DNA of 64,000 nucleotides from Hsuehochloa calcarea (taxonomy: Eukaryota > Streptophyta > Magnoliopsida > Poales > Poaceae), in assembly GCA_036346395.1 (NCBI GenBank), contig CM070604.1, positions 35,801,662-35,865,661 on the forward strand, given 5' to 3'. Below, in pieces: positions 47,181-59,148 of this stretch. Positions within the stretch are counted from its first letter, which is position 1. The number at the start of each line of letters is the position of its first letter. Below the pieces are notes generated by a model, which saw only the letters and a program-made list of their open reading frames with translations, made no database searches and had not been told where the DNA came from. A program made the position numbers and the translations under genes.

Positions 47181-50100
47181 TGTAACATCCCAATTTTCGA
47201 GCTTTAAAAATCTTTTAAATATTGGTAGCAGGAAAATTCATCATTTGGATTTATTTGAATATTAAATTAAAAAGCTTAATATGGACTTTTAGAACAAATT
47301 GATTTAATGTGCTTAATACCAATATCAACCATTGTCAAAATTATTTTATTTAGATTCTATATGCTTGGATATATTTTATATAATTTTCTGGAATTTTTCC
47401 AAAGTCATTTGCTATTTTCTATTAGCCATTTGTATTTTCTGGATTTATTTAAAAGAAAAATCAAAAGAAAAACCCTTGAACGATGTTGGGCGAAGCCCAA
47501 CACTATTCCACCGCAGCCCAGCTCGCCTCGGCCCACTCCCGCGCGTCGCCGCCTTCCCCGCTCGGATGGACGCCGCGTGTCCCGAACGGACGCCGCACAC
47601 TCTTGCTCGCTCCCAGCCGTTGGATCAACATCGCCCGGCTGCTGCTCGCCCACGCCTGCGCTCCCTCTCTGCCGCTGACCGGTGGGACCCCCACCGAGTC
47701 GTCGTCCCCGCGCCTTCTTCTTCCTCCCGCTTCCCCGCATCGCCATTTTTTCTCAAAGAGCTCGTCAAACAATTGCGCAACCGCCGCTAATTTCTCGCGC
47801 CAACTGCACTAGAACGAACTCCCTCCTATCCCGCGCATATCTCTACCTGTTTCCCCCTCCGACTCCCCTCAATCTCCCTTATTTTGGATCTCCGATCGTG
47901 GCAGCCCGACTCATTTAGGCGTTTCTACCCTCGTCGTCCCCGGCCCTATAAAACCCCCGAGGTCCCCTCCTCGCTCCCGATCCCAGCCGCCACCTCGCCT
48001 CCTAAAGTCCTAGCGCCGCTTAATTCGAGTTTGTAGCTTTTGGCCGCCGCGCCGCAAAGCTCCACTTGCGCCGCCACCGGTGACGCTCTACCCCGAACTA
48101 CGCCACAAGATCCCCATCGCCAGGGCTTTCTGAACCCTCGGCATCGCTCGGCGCCACCAGAGTTCAACGCCAAGCAAAACCCGATCGCCTCTTTCCGCTC
48201 CGGCGCCAATTCCGCGACCCCGACGTCCCAGCGCCAAATCCAGCGTCGGCCAGTGCGCGTAGCTTGAGCTACCCGAGCACTCACCTTCCTCACCGAGTCA
48301 TCGCTGTCATTGCCGTTGTCGGGCACACCCGCGACGCTGCGGCGTCCGAGCCGACGTGGGCACTGCGTGTCTGACCAGTCGGCGCTGCGCTGGCGTGTCA
48401 CCTCGTGGCCGCGCGCGCCGCCACGCCACGCCTCACGGTTTGCCGCGTCAGCTTTGCCTCGGCTCGGAGGACCCAGTCCACCGTGAGCCGAGAGGCTGAC
48501 AGGTGGGGCCCACCTGTCAGTACGGATTTTAATTAATTTCTTTTTCCCGGCTGACGCAAGCATTGCGCAATAATTCGATTTTCCTTTATAAAAATAATTC
48601 GGGAAATTCAAGAAAATCCAAATTAGGGTTTATTTGATTTTCCAATCTTCCAAAGCTCATATCTTTTGCATCCGAACTCCGATTGAGCCCATTCAAATTT
48701 GTAAATTCATATAAAATTAAGATCTATTTAATGGTGAATTTTATTTGATTTTTGGAGTTTGTTTTGCCTCTGTTATTTATTTGTTTTGTTTCTTTTGTCT
48801 CGTTTGCGAGTAGACGTCGATACTTCGGGGAATTTTGCAGAAGAAGGAGCACCTCAAGACCAAGACCAATATCTAGATCTATTCCAAGGCAAGTTATACC
48901 TTTGATCATTTTGAACCCAGTTTTCAAAATACTTTGTTTCAATGTATTGCATTCTATTTCAAGTATTTATTTAAATGCTTTTGGGTGTAGTTATTAATCC
49001 AAATTGTTATGCCACCTTGTCTATTATATGCCATGATCTTTTGTCACCCTAGGTTGATTAATTATTAGTTGGTATTATTGTAGCACCAACGTGGGTTGGT
49101 TAGATACGATTAGACTGCTTAGCCATGCCACGAGTCATCATTTCATGTGAGAGTTGCAATTATAAACTTGACTAAGTGATTATGGAACGTGTGATGAATC
49201 TGTGTGTCTTGTGTGCTATTACTCGTTGATGGCATGTGTTGCACTTAATCAACGTGGTGGGAAAAGATTTAGACCGAGGCAAGTGGTGGATTCTGTGTGA
49301 ATGGTGGAGCCGTGCTATAAACTTTGTGATTTGGGTTAAAATTGGAAGTCTTGCCTTAGTCAATTAAGGACTTAACTTTGTGCGCCATTGAACTGGGCCT
49401 TCTGCACGTGCGACCACATGCCTAGTATGGGTGGGCCTGACTTAGTAAGTTATGGAGTCTTGACATTGACAACTCAAAGTTGTATTTAAGCTATGTGATG
49501 GGTCGGAGGTGTCTGTGTTTGGGTCACATCGCGGACTGTTCACGCATCCTCGCCCAATGGTGTGTGTCGCTCCAAGGGTGTGTGTACAAATTGACGGCGA
49601 TAAAACACACCAGAGTGTCATTGTTTGAGATGAAGTCTCGAAAGGTTTTGTTGTGATCAACTCGATCCGGTTGGTTTCATCGTGTGGGTAAAGTGTACAA
49701 CCTCTGCAGAGTGTTTAAACCAATCTATTCGAATAGCCGCGTCCTCTGTTATGGACATGCTCGGAATTTCACACGAGGGTAGATTTTCATAAAACAATTG
49801 GGAAGGGTCACCGTGTGAGATAACTTGTGCAAATGTGTGAATAACTTGATTAGACTGTGTCCTTTGTGAAATCAATTGTTAACTTATTATTGTCTATTTG
49901 TTTTGGAATTATGCTTTCAATCTATTATTTGTATTCAATTGCAAATGTTGCATTTCTGCAAAATAACCACAGAAGCCATTCCTTTGGAATAAGCCATCAT
50001 GTATAAATGCATTCTGTGGTATGACTTGCGAGTACGGTGTGTACTCACTCTTGCTAAACAAATCAATGTATGGAGGAGTCGTCACTTTGCTTTTGAAGAA

Positions 50101-50409
50101 GAGTTCTCTGAAGGTTGAACGTTAGGGTCTTGATCCCACGGTTGCTGTGGTAAATTGATGGGAGTCACCGGAGTTTATTTCGTTTCCGCTGCAGTTTATT
50201 TCTTTATTGTCAGCCTTGCATGGCTTAATAAATGTAAAACTCGACCGTAAGGTCCCAACAGTTATTTGTTATTTAAATGTGCTCGTTTATTCTTATATTC
50301 GTTGTATGGATGTGATATTTCATCAATGTTGACACTGTGTGCACTAGCGTGATCCTGGACTAGTGCAGAATACACAGAGGGTCCAGATTTGCATATTTGG
50401 GTCCCGACA
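47181..50409 (+). repeat. gypsy LTR, copy B (3229 bp)
   Basis: TGTAACATCCC to GGGTCCCGACA, matching copy A almost throughout. It is followed by its own GAGGTGGTATCAGAGCCA primer-binding site (50414-50427), so it can serve as the 3' LTR of the left unit and the 5' LTR of the right partial unit. Confidence 0.9.
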
Positions 50410-52804
50410 GAGGTGGTATCAGAGCCATACTGACTGTAGGTCTTGACCCTAGTTAGATTGGCCGTTCTTAGTGAGTCCAAAACTATTTTCTAAAGCAAAA
50501 TTAACTTGCAAGATTAATTGAACTCCTTAACTCATCTCATGTCTCTCTTGACTCAACTATCACAAATTCTTTCTCTCCCATTGTTTTAAAGTTGTTTTCA
50601 TATCCTTGTCCATCTTGACAGATGCCTCGTCTTCAGAGTTATGGAGGCGCAAGGAGGACTTGCCGCCAGCTTTGGAAGTTGCTACAAGTACTTGGAGGGT
50701 TCGATCGTCCATTGTACCGTGGCAGTGCTTGGATTGTGAACGGCCGAGATCGTGGAGTAATCTGCCATTTGACCATCTACGCCAGGCAAAACACCAAGGC
50801 GAGCAAACCACTGAACATCTCAAATCGAAGGAGTATTTGGATTGAAGCAATCCAGAGTCTTCACGCCTTGCCATCCCGAGGATCTCAACATCTACTCTCG
50901 AGCTTCGTGACACGCTTTTCGTTATCATCCCCGCACTTCCGACGTGGATCTTGTCGCACGCTTTCCGCTCTACGGAGGAGAAGACAACGCCACCGTCGTG
51001 CATCTCGCCCGATTCGCCACGCTCAAGAAGAATCGTTGGAGTTAGCCGCCACAGAGCCGGAGTGTACCTATGAGACTCTTCAGAGAGTCAAGAAAGGATC
51101 GCCATATTAGAAGAAACTCTTTATGGACGACACGAAGAAGACATCAAGAGGAAGACCCAGAGGAAGTCGATAGACCTACAGAACCGTAAGAGCCAGCAGA
51201 GGCGCAGAGCGAAGCAGCACCAGAGACTGCACACTGAGACACACCTGCCTGTGGCACCACCTCGGGACATCGTGATCGGTTTGCAAGGATGCCACCACTT
51301 TCGTGTCTACAAGAAAGTGGAGCACCGCCAAGGTGCGGAGGCTATTTGATTGAGTAGTCTGCTCGCGTTGTTTCAGCTTAGCCAAGATTAAGTCTTGAGT
51401 CGCCTTTTAGGCGGTAGTTTGGTGTGCTTAAATTGTCCTTATTTTCTTGTGTGCAAGTATGAGCCGCAAAGGCCCTTAGGCATTTGTTGCAAGCCATACT
51501 ATTATCTTAATCAATATAAGAGTTTCATTGAGCTTTCTTAAAATATGTTGGGTTTTACCTACCCCGCTTAGTTCTACAACTTATCTCGTGCTTGCTACCT
51601 TATCTAACCCTTGGAGATTCACCGATGGTTCGGACTCGTCAAGTGCGCAAGTGGTTCTGATACTCGATGTCGGAAGGACGGAGCAAATCCCATGAGCGGT
51701 TCCACCACAAGCACCTTCGCTTGATCTGCGAATTTTGGAGCATTCATGACACTCGCACCCGGTGATGTACACCATGATGAATCGATGCAAGCTATGAATA
51801 ACGAGCAACAACAATCAAGATCACAATGGAGCCCCAGCTTGCTCATGGTCACAATGGATCATCAAGTTGGCGGAGTTTATGAGGACCCGCCCACCAACCT
51901 TTTCGGACATGTCTCACCAGTAGAAGCTGATGATTGGCTTCGTGTCATTGAGAGGAAACTGCTGATCACTCAATGCAGCGATCATGAAAAAGTTCTGTAC
52001 GCCTCTCACCAGATGGAGGGCATTGCCGCCGAATGGTGGGAAAACTTTGTGCAAATGCATGGAACTCCGCAAGACATTACTTGGGAAGAGTTCACAATCG
52101 CCGCCAAGCACCATGTACCGTAAGGAATCATGGATCTCAAGAAGGATGAATTCGTGCTCTCAAGCAAGGAGGAATGTCGATGACCGACTACCTCAACAAA
52201 TTCTCTCAACTTGCTCGATATGTCGCAGAAGATGTCGCCACTGACAAGGCTCGTCGAGTCGTTTTACAAAGGATTGAACACCGGACTTCAAGTCAACTTG
52301 ATTGCCCACACCTTTCCTGATTTTCAAGAGTTAATCAACAAGGCTTTGATTCTAGAGGATAAGCGCAAGGAATTGGAAGATCATCGTAAGCGCAGGATGG
52401 CTCAAAGAAGGAAGTCACCAACCCCACCGAGGGCAAGAATGATTCCACCGCAGCTTTAGCCGCTTTTCCACCACGCACTCGCTGCACCACCCGCACCAAC
52501 TTCAAGACTCGCCCGCTTGCTCGTAACTTCCGCAACCCCGCACTACCAACCCCAATCCAGTAAGCAACCCACAGAATACAACCAGAGTTTGCTTTACCTG
52601 TCGTCAGCCAGGGTATTTCGCCAACCGATGTCCGCAGAATGGGACTATCACTCCAGTACGCTTCAACCTTGGGAACACACCAGCCAAGACACCAGTACAA
52701 GGCAACCATCAAGGAACTTCTCAAGCTACCGGTCAATCCGGAGGAGCACCGCCATCAGTGGTCAGAGGCCGTGTCAACCACGTCACTCTAGAAGGAGCCC
52801 AAGA
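50410..52804 (+). mobile_element. partial second gypsy internal region (orf0-like and gag)
   Basis: It repeats 41493-43890 in order: primer-binding site, the extra frame (50622-51110), leader, and gag. Gag pieces include VEADDWLRVIERKLLITQCS, EGIAAEWWENFVQMHGTPQD and the FPDFQELINKALILEDKRKE end (52211-52459). It stops abruptly at about 52804 within CAAGAA, where sequence unrelated to copy A begins. Pol and a third LTR are missing. Confidence 0.85.
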
Positions 52805-53545
52805 AACATGAACAGGTAATGGGACGAGATCCGCGAACTAGTAAGGGCTGCTGGGGCCCGGGAAGAGCAAGCAAGGGCTGCTGCGACCCAGGTCTAGCAA
52901 GAGGAGCTTGCCAGGATGGCAGCTCTCCGCAATGACGCCCCCTGTAATAGCAACCCCTACCAGAACGTTCCAACCGAGTGTTAACCGCAACACCGCCAGA
53001 GGGGGAGACGTTGCCCCTCTGTTGGTGCAGGGACCCATGTAAGTTCTTCAAGTATAAGCAGCGGCTGAGCCTGAGCATGCGTTACTGGGGTTGCGCGAAC
53101 TACTCCAGCGACTATTCCGACAAACGTTGGGACACGAGCAGCTATCGGCAGCCAGAAAGGATCAGTTACAGTGTATTCTCCTATTATTTCTTTTTCAAAG
53201 TACGCACTAACAACCTCTCCTGTCTACTCGTAGTCCCCGAATCCGCTATGTGGCTACTGCAACTGGATCGACCAAGAGATCCACCCACATGACCAGTGGA
53301 CTCTCGACTATGAGGAGTGAAATGTCAAAAAGGCCTGCAAGATCCGGGAGGAGGAGCGCCGCAACGACGAGAAAAACGAGCGCATACGTTGGGAGACGTA
53401 AGCTCATCTAGAGGCGTGCAGGCACATGGAGCGCGAGAAAAAGAGGGAAATGGTGACCAAGGCCAAAGAGGCCGGCGATGAGTTCAACGCCGAGCTAGCA
53501 AGGAAGGAAAAATGGCATCGGTCCAAGCAGTAGGTTGGGCCATTA
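52805..53545 (+). pseudogene. GRF-zinc-finger-like gene fragment
   Basis: Frames in succession read LPLCWCRDPCKFFK, RYWGCANYSSDYSDKRWDT, then, after intron-like sequence ending ACTCGTAG at 53233, a CNWIDQEIHPH-type block, then LDYEE and REEERRNDEKNERIRWET, LEACRHMEREKKREMVTKAK and EAGDEFNAELARKEKWHR to a stop near 53532. This is the zf-GRF pattern (C-W-C ... C ... R-Y-W-x-C-x-N-Y) with a charged coiled-coil tail, common in plant repeat-associated proteins. Two retained intron-like gaps and a stop in the tail (about 53402) show it is not functional as read. It abuts the broken end of the gypsy copy. Confidence 0.6.
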
Positions 53546-54265
53546 TGTACTAGTCCCCCGTCGAAGGTCGAATCTATTTCCATTCAAAAAAGGCACATAT
53601 GTATCATAAGAGTACTTCGGTTTCTTGCATCGTGCATGATGTTGTTTCTTACGCACGTAACCAAACCCTATGCGCCGTGCTATTACCAGCTTCATTATAA
53701 AGTCTATTTTAATTCGCAACATCAAATCTCCTCGTCTTTTCGCATTCAATTCTTCCGTGTTATTGTCAGCTTCATTATAAAGGCATCCAACAACATGTAT
53801 CACTTCTGGGGTAAGGCCTGAAAATATTGTGCAGTTATTTGTAAAGGATATATACGCTGAAGTGTCAAAGTTTATCAATCCACAAAAATATTTTCAGTCC
53901 ATATATGTATTTACGCTCAGTTAAAAGGATGGTCTTATATATGGTTCACAGATAGATTATCTACTTTTAAGTTATGGATAGTTCGAGAGGGATTAATTTT
54001 CAAATATTTTTTTTAAAATGATTAAATAAAAAACCAGCCTCCTGTCGCCGAACCGTTGGGCGATAGGGATGTAGTCGCCTACCGGTTGGGCGACAGAATA
54101 TGTCATCCGACGATTGGCCGATTTCATCTCTTTCGTCTAACCTTTCAGCGACTGCATTATTCGCCCAACAGTTCGGCGACAGAGGTATACTTTTGTTAAA
54201 AAAAATCGCAGGTATAATTTTGTAATTTTGAATAAAAATAGATTATTTTTTAAAAAAAATCTTCC
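53546..54265. other. unidentified AT-rich stretch with a short inverted repeat
   Basis: TGTCGCCGAACCGTTGGGCGA (about 54036) and the inverted TCGCCCAACAGTTCGGCGACA (about 54162) enclose two further copies of the GGTTGGGCGACA/GATTGGCCGAT-like word. No gene is seen. It leads into truncated exon sequence at 54266. Confidence 0.5.
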
Positions 54266-54387
54266 TTTTGCTGGTCTGGCCATTATATTATGGCCACTTG
54301 CTGTGATTGGAGCAGTAATTGCATCGTTTTGCTGGTCTGGCCATTATATTATGGCCACTTGCTGTGATTGGAGCAATAATTGCATCG
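54266..54387 (+). repeat. 61-bp tandem duplication in an exon
   Basis: Unit 1 at 54266-54326 and unit 2 at 54327-54387 both start TTTTGCTGGTCTGGCC and end GCATCG. They differ at one visible base (GCAGTAAT versus GCAATAAT). Confidence 0.95.
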
Positions 54388-54653
54388 TTTCTTACCAGCT
54401 TCTTTCTTGGTCTCCATGCTGGATTGATTGCTTATCAGGTCTTGTTCTTGTTTCTACTTGTAAAAAATATAAGCAAATGCCAAGTATCTATATAATCAGT
54501 ATGAGTGACATGAACAACTTCTTATGTATTTCCATAATCACCTACAGGATGCTTCATTTCGAATGGGGCTAGCATACATGATTTCTGCAGTAGCATTGTT
54601 TGATGAATACACAAATGATTTGCTTACTTAAGAGAAGGTTCCTGTTTTCCAAG
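54266..54653 (+). pseudogene. At3g27390-like gene, middle exons
   Basis: This continues the gene begun at 30390. The first exon piece, 54266-54438, encodes FAGLAIILWPLAVIGAVIAS and, after a 61-bp tandem duplication of that very segment, SFFLGLHAGLIAYQ, ending at a GT donor. The next exon, 54548-54653, encodes ASFRMGLAYMISAVALFDEY and then ends one base out of frame at TTGCTTACTTAAGA, where a T appears to be missing. Between the break at 31295 and 54266 about 35 expected residues are absent. The 61-bp duplication is not a multiple of three, so translation would fail here. Confidence 0.8.
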
Positions 54654-54787
54654 GTGCACTTCAGCAGTTATTTTCACTATGATTAGTGCTTCATATGTTG
54701 AACTTTGTTACTTACTTACATGGCACTCTTTTTCCATGCATAGAGATTCATTCTACTTGTCAGTAAACTAATTCCAACAGACATGCC

Positions 54788-54900
54788 TGTTATGAGTATT
54801 GCTTGTATTCAATATGAGGCCAATGGGCCACTATATATACACAATGAGGTTACAGATAAGGAAACCAAATCAAATCATATCTCTAACTATATCTCTAACA
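54788..54900 (-). repeat. copia 3' LTR (113 bp)
   Basis: Element-sense 3' LTR; it differs from the other copy at GGGCCACTAT and GATAAGGAAA. Confidence 0.95.
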
Positions 54901-54913
54901 CCCCCCCTCAAAC

Positions 54914-55644
54914 TCATGGTGGATCAACAACACTGAGTTTGGAGAGGTAGAAGCCGTGCTGTGCTCGAGTCTGAGCCTTCGTAAAGAAATCCGCTATCTG
55001 AAGCTCTGAAGGCACATACTGAAGAGCAATCACCTGATCATACACACAAGACCTCATGAAGGAAGCATCAACACCAATATGCTTGGTGAGCTCATGCTTC
55101 ACAGGGTCACGGGCAATACTGATAGCACCTGTACTGTCTGACAAGAGAGGAGTCGGTGTAGTAACAGAAACACCAAAATCCTCAAGTAACCACCGTAGCC
55201 AAGTAATCTCTGCTGTCAAGAGAGCCATAGCTCGCAACTCAGCCTCTGCACTCGAACGGGACACTGCAGTCTGTTTCTTCGTCTTCCGTGCAATAAGCGA
55301 ACCACCAAGAAAAACACGAGGCAGAGATAGGCCGTGATCGAGGATCGCGCCCAAGTAGCATCCGAATAAGCTGAAGTCAGAACGAGCCGGAGCGTGGAAA
55401 GAAGAGACGGCGAGAGATAGTCCCACGAAGGTATCGCAGAACTCAAGAAGATGGTCAGAGTGGACTGAGTGGGAGCAGAAACAAACTGACTCAGAATGTG
55501 AACTGGATAAGTGATATCCGGACGAGTAACAGCAAGGTAGACAAGACTCCCAACAAGATGGCGATAGCGAGTCGGATCAGAAAGAGGCTCGCCATCAGAG
55601 GGTCGGAGGTGAACATTGAGCTCCATAGGAGTCTCAACGAGCAC
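54914..55644 (-). pseudogene. copia RNase H region
   Basis: It degrades template RNA during reverse transcription. The minus-strand frame includes KKQTAVSRSSAEAELRAMAL, the conserved RNase H stretch with catalytic Glu, then EITWLRWLLEDFGV, DSTGAISIARDPVKHELTKH and LQYVPSELQIADFFTK, the usual C-terminal end. The upstream piece in another frame carries YRHLVGSLVYLAVTRPDITY. One shift separates the two. Confidence 0.85.
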
Positions 55645-55665
55645 TGATCGCTGAGGGAGGCGCGA

Positions 55666-56700
55666 TCAAGAAGATCTGAATATACTTCTCTTGGGACATA
55701 AAGAAACCATCCGGAGTGGAAGTAACCTCAATCCCAAGGAAGTAACGAAGAAGACCAAGATCCGACATAAGGAACTGCTCACTAAGACGAGTCTTGACAA
55801 AGGCAATGTACTCGTAATCATCTCCGTAATGATCATATCATCAACATACGAGAAGAAGAAGAGTCCACCACGAGACGAAGTGTGGACAAAGAGCGCAGGA
55901 TCATGATCACTTGTCAAAAACCAGCAGAGTGACCACAGAGGAGAAACGCTCAAACCGAGCACGAGGGCTTGCTTAAGGCCATAGAGAGAGCGGCGAAGGC
56001 GGCGGACCATGCCCTCGAGAAAGAATACCCGGTGGCGGATGCATGTAGACCTCCTCACGCAACTCGCCATTAAGAAAGGCATTCTTGACATCAAGTTGAG
56101 AAGCACCGATGCAATGCAGGCGCCACCGAAAGAACAATCGCGGACAAGTGGTCATGTGGGCCACAGAGCAAAAGTCTCGTCGTAGTCACGACCATGCTCT
56201 GCTGAAGCCACGAGCAACGAGACGCGCTTATAGCGCTCAAGAGAGCCATCGAGCGAGTCTTAATCTTATAGACCCACTTACATGTGATGGGACGAGAGAG
56301 ATGGAAAAGGAACAAGATCCCAAGTACTAGTACGCTCGAGGCCAGCAATCTCCTCGGCCATGGCATGCTGCCACTCAGGATGAGTAACAGCATCCCGGTA
56401 GGAGGCAGGCTCACAAGTAGGCTGCGCCAAAGAAAGGCAAACGGGTAGGAGGCCAATCAATCGGCGATCGCGAGAGCGTGGCGAGGAGAAGACGACCCAT
56501 CGGGGAAGATGAAGCATCAGAAGAAGATGAAACATCAGGAGAAGTGGGCTCATCTGGAAGATCCGCAATACGAGGTCGACGAGTGTAGACAAGTGTAGTG
56601 GGGGGAGCCTGAGGAGCCACAGGAGACGAAACAGGCGGCGACAATGGCGGAGAGGCCACAGGAGAAATATGTGGAGACGAGATAGGTGTATCCGAAAGGT
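55666..56700 (-). pseudogene. copia reverse transcriptase region
   Basis: Read on the minus strand in alternating frames: HPEWQHAMAEEIAGLERTST and TWDLVPFP (about 56365-56290), CKWVYKIKTRS, LDVKNAFLNGELREEVYMHP (about 56100-56040), LRRSLYGLKQA (about 55985), and the catalytic YVDDMIIT (about 55840). These are RVT_2 motifs in the right order. At the expected APRAWF position the copy reads CCCTCGTGCTCGGTTT, where a CTG word seems to have become TCG and thrown the frame. Confidence 0.85.
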
Positions 56701-57079
56701 CAAAAGACAGAGACTCCACAGAGGAAGTCAAGGAGAGACAGACGTGGGTAGAAGGGACGAGACTCGTCGAAAGTCAGATCCCGAGAAATTCGCATCCGTC
56801 GACCAACAGGATCCTAGCACCGATAGCCCTTGTGCTCGCAGATCGCACTTCTGTAAAGACACACTCAATGGATCGAGCGGTCGGTTTAGTGCGTTCTCGA
56901 GGAGCGAGGAGAACGTAGCAAACGCAACCAAATGCATTTGAAGGCGAGTAGTCGAAAGGAGACCACAGAGACGCTCAATAGGGATTGCGCTCAAGAGCGT
57001 AAGAAGGCCGGATGTTGACGAGATAGGTGGCGGTGGAAACGACCTCCGCCCAAAAGTGAGGTGGAATAGAGGCAAAGAA

Positions 57080-57806
57080 TCATCGCACGAGACGACTCAA
57101 GGAGGTGACGATGCTTGCGCCAAGAACACCATTCTCGAGCATGAGCACCGTGACAAGAGAATCGAAGCGAGAGTGCCACCTTTCAAAAAGAAATCTGCAG
57201 TGATGAGAGAGGTACTCGCCACAGAGTCGGCACAAAAACACGAATAGGAGTGGAGAACTGTGTGTGAACCATAGTGGCAAACTGTTTATAGATAGACAAG
57301 ACCTCACTACGAGAAGACATGAAATATATCCAAGTGTGGCGAGAGAAATCATCTATAAATATGATATAGTATCGATGACCCCCTTTCGAAACGAAGGGAG
57401 CCGGACCCCAAACATCCGAATGAACAAGATCAAATGGACGTTGAGACACCGACTCACTATGAGGATAAGGAAGTCAAGTCGCTTGCCTAACTTACACTCG
57501 ACAATGAAGAGACACGCCTCCCGAGATGACCCGAAGACCACGACGAACTAAAGACGACAGACGAGAGCCACACAGATGGCCAAGACGGTGATGCCATTGT
57601 TGGAAAGAGCCGGTAGATGGAGTGGCAGAGGCGGAGAGACCGGGCGACGGTGGCGCGAAGGAAGGTGAAGCCGTCAAGCTCCCAGAGACGCCGTGAGTCA
57701 AGGCGCCGAGGGCCGAACCAACCGAGCTCTGTGTGGCGGTCCCGAACACAACAAGAGTCGAGTCGAGAACGATCCGATAACCAAGGTCAAGAATCATCCA
57801 AAGCAA
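57080..57806 (-). pseudogene. copia integrase region
   Basis: The His/Cys zinc-binding start WHHRLGHLCGSRLSSLVRRG lies at about 57620-57560. The catalytic core follows: FDLVHSDVWGPAPFVSKGGH with the first Asp, and YYIIFIDDFSRHTWIYFM with the second (57449-57300). Later core sequence is shifted, so the final Glu is not readable in one frame. Confidence 0.85.
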
Positions 57807-58044
57807 AGAAGTCGCATGGTTAGGCGAGGAACATGAGCAATGTAAGGAACATGAAAAGATGAGTTGCTAAGAGGTCCTCGACTGCAGACGAAAGAGAGGT
57901 ACCATCAGCAGTAAGAACACTGACAGGGGAATCAAGAGGTGTAACAAAAGATAGAGTGGAAGAATCGGAAGTCATGTGGAAGGATGCTCCGGAATCAAGG
58001 ATCCACGGGGAGGTACCTGTCTGTGTAGGAGGTGGTTTCTCGGT

Positions 58045-59148
58045 TCAAGAGTCGATTCTGCGTAACTCCGCAGAACTCGCCGAGGAAGAACTCAAGCGGC
58101 AAGCGATCGTCAAGTCCGCTATCTCCCTTTCGGTGAGAGAAAATGCGGAAGTAGTCGATGCAGACGTCGTTGTAGAAGTACCGGTGCCAGTGCTAGGAGA
58201 AGAACGGCGTGAAATATGCCGCTGTTTCTTGTAGCACTGAGACTCAATGTGGCCTATCTTGTCGCAGTAGGAGCAGCGAGGACGACCACCGCCAGATGGA
58301 GGGCGGCCACCACCACCTGTGGGAGCCGCTGGAGGAGGCAGCGTACTGAAGCGTGAAGCAGTCGGTGTAGCAGGTGTACGGGCGGCGAGCACGGAGGGGA
58401 GTGACATCAGACCGGCACCACTCAGACGAGTCTCCTCTGCACGTATCTCGGTAAGGGCCTCCAGAAGAGTGACACGAGGGTGGCGTGCAAGTAGCTGGGC
58501 ACGCCTCGCCGAACTCGGGGCGGCGCGAGTAAGGAACTCGAGACACGCCGAAACCTGTGTCGGCCGGACACCAAGCAAAGATGAACAGAACGATACCAAG
58601 AAGGCGAAGAGAGTCCAGCTTGACGCTGCATCGCGTAACTCGAGCGTAGAAGGCGTCAACAGTAGCATCACCCTGCTGAAGAGAGTGCTCCTGACGAACT
58701 ACTGACAAGTAGAGGGCATCTCCAGAGGGTTCGTAGCGCTGTCGAAGATGAGTCCACATCTGGACAGCCGATGAAAATCCCACAATCTCGTAAGAAAATC
58801 GAGGTCAACATCGGCGATGAAGACAGCAGCAGCTCGAGCGTCGTCGTCACACCACTGAGTGTAGGTAGTCAAGCGATCCATGTAGGAGTCCAGAGCCTCT
58901 TGGTAGACAGAGGCAGCCTTCTCATCAGCAAGGCCAGCAGACTCAATAGCAGCCTTGTCAGCTGTCGGGGGAAGCGCAACAGACGTAGGCTCCGTCGGAG
59001 AAGTAGGGCATGGCGGGCAGGTGACATCGCCAGAGAGAACGCCCCAAAGACGAAGACCACGCATATGGATGCGCATGTGAGACACGAAGTCGGTGTAGTT
59101 AACACCGTCGAAGATCACCGGGCAACGAGGGAGGGAAACGGTACCCAT
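58045..59148 (-). pseudogene. copia gag
   Basis: It starts MGTVSLPRCPVIFDGVNYTD at 59148, a typical copia gag opening, followed by SHMRIHMRGLRLWGVLSGDV. The UBN2-like core (MWTHLRQRYEPSGDALYLSV, VRQEHSLQQGDATVDAFYAR) lies at about 58760-58640. A zinc knuckle CSYCDKIGHIESQC lies at about 58275-58234. At least two shifts separate the blocks. Confidence 0.85.

Larger units (their letters stand above)
38277..50409 (+). mobile_element. gypsy retrotransposon with two LTRs (Del/Tekay type)
   Basis: A full LTR-internal-LTR unit. LTR 38277-41492, primer-binding site 41497-41510, an upstream extra frame, gag, protease/RT/RNase H/integrase region, polypurine tract AAGGGGAGG ending near 47180, and LTR 47181-50409. 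The order RT, RNase H, integrase is that of Ty3/gypsy. Instead of host flank, a second internal region follows the right LTR. The reading frames are interrupted often, partly at CAG/CTG sites where this copy and the following partial copy disagree. Confidence 0.9.
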
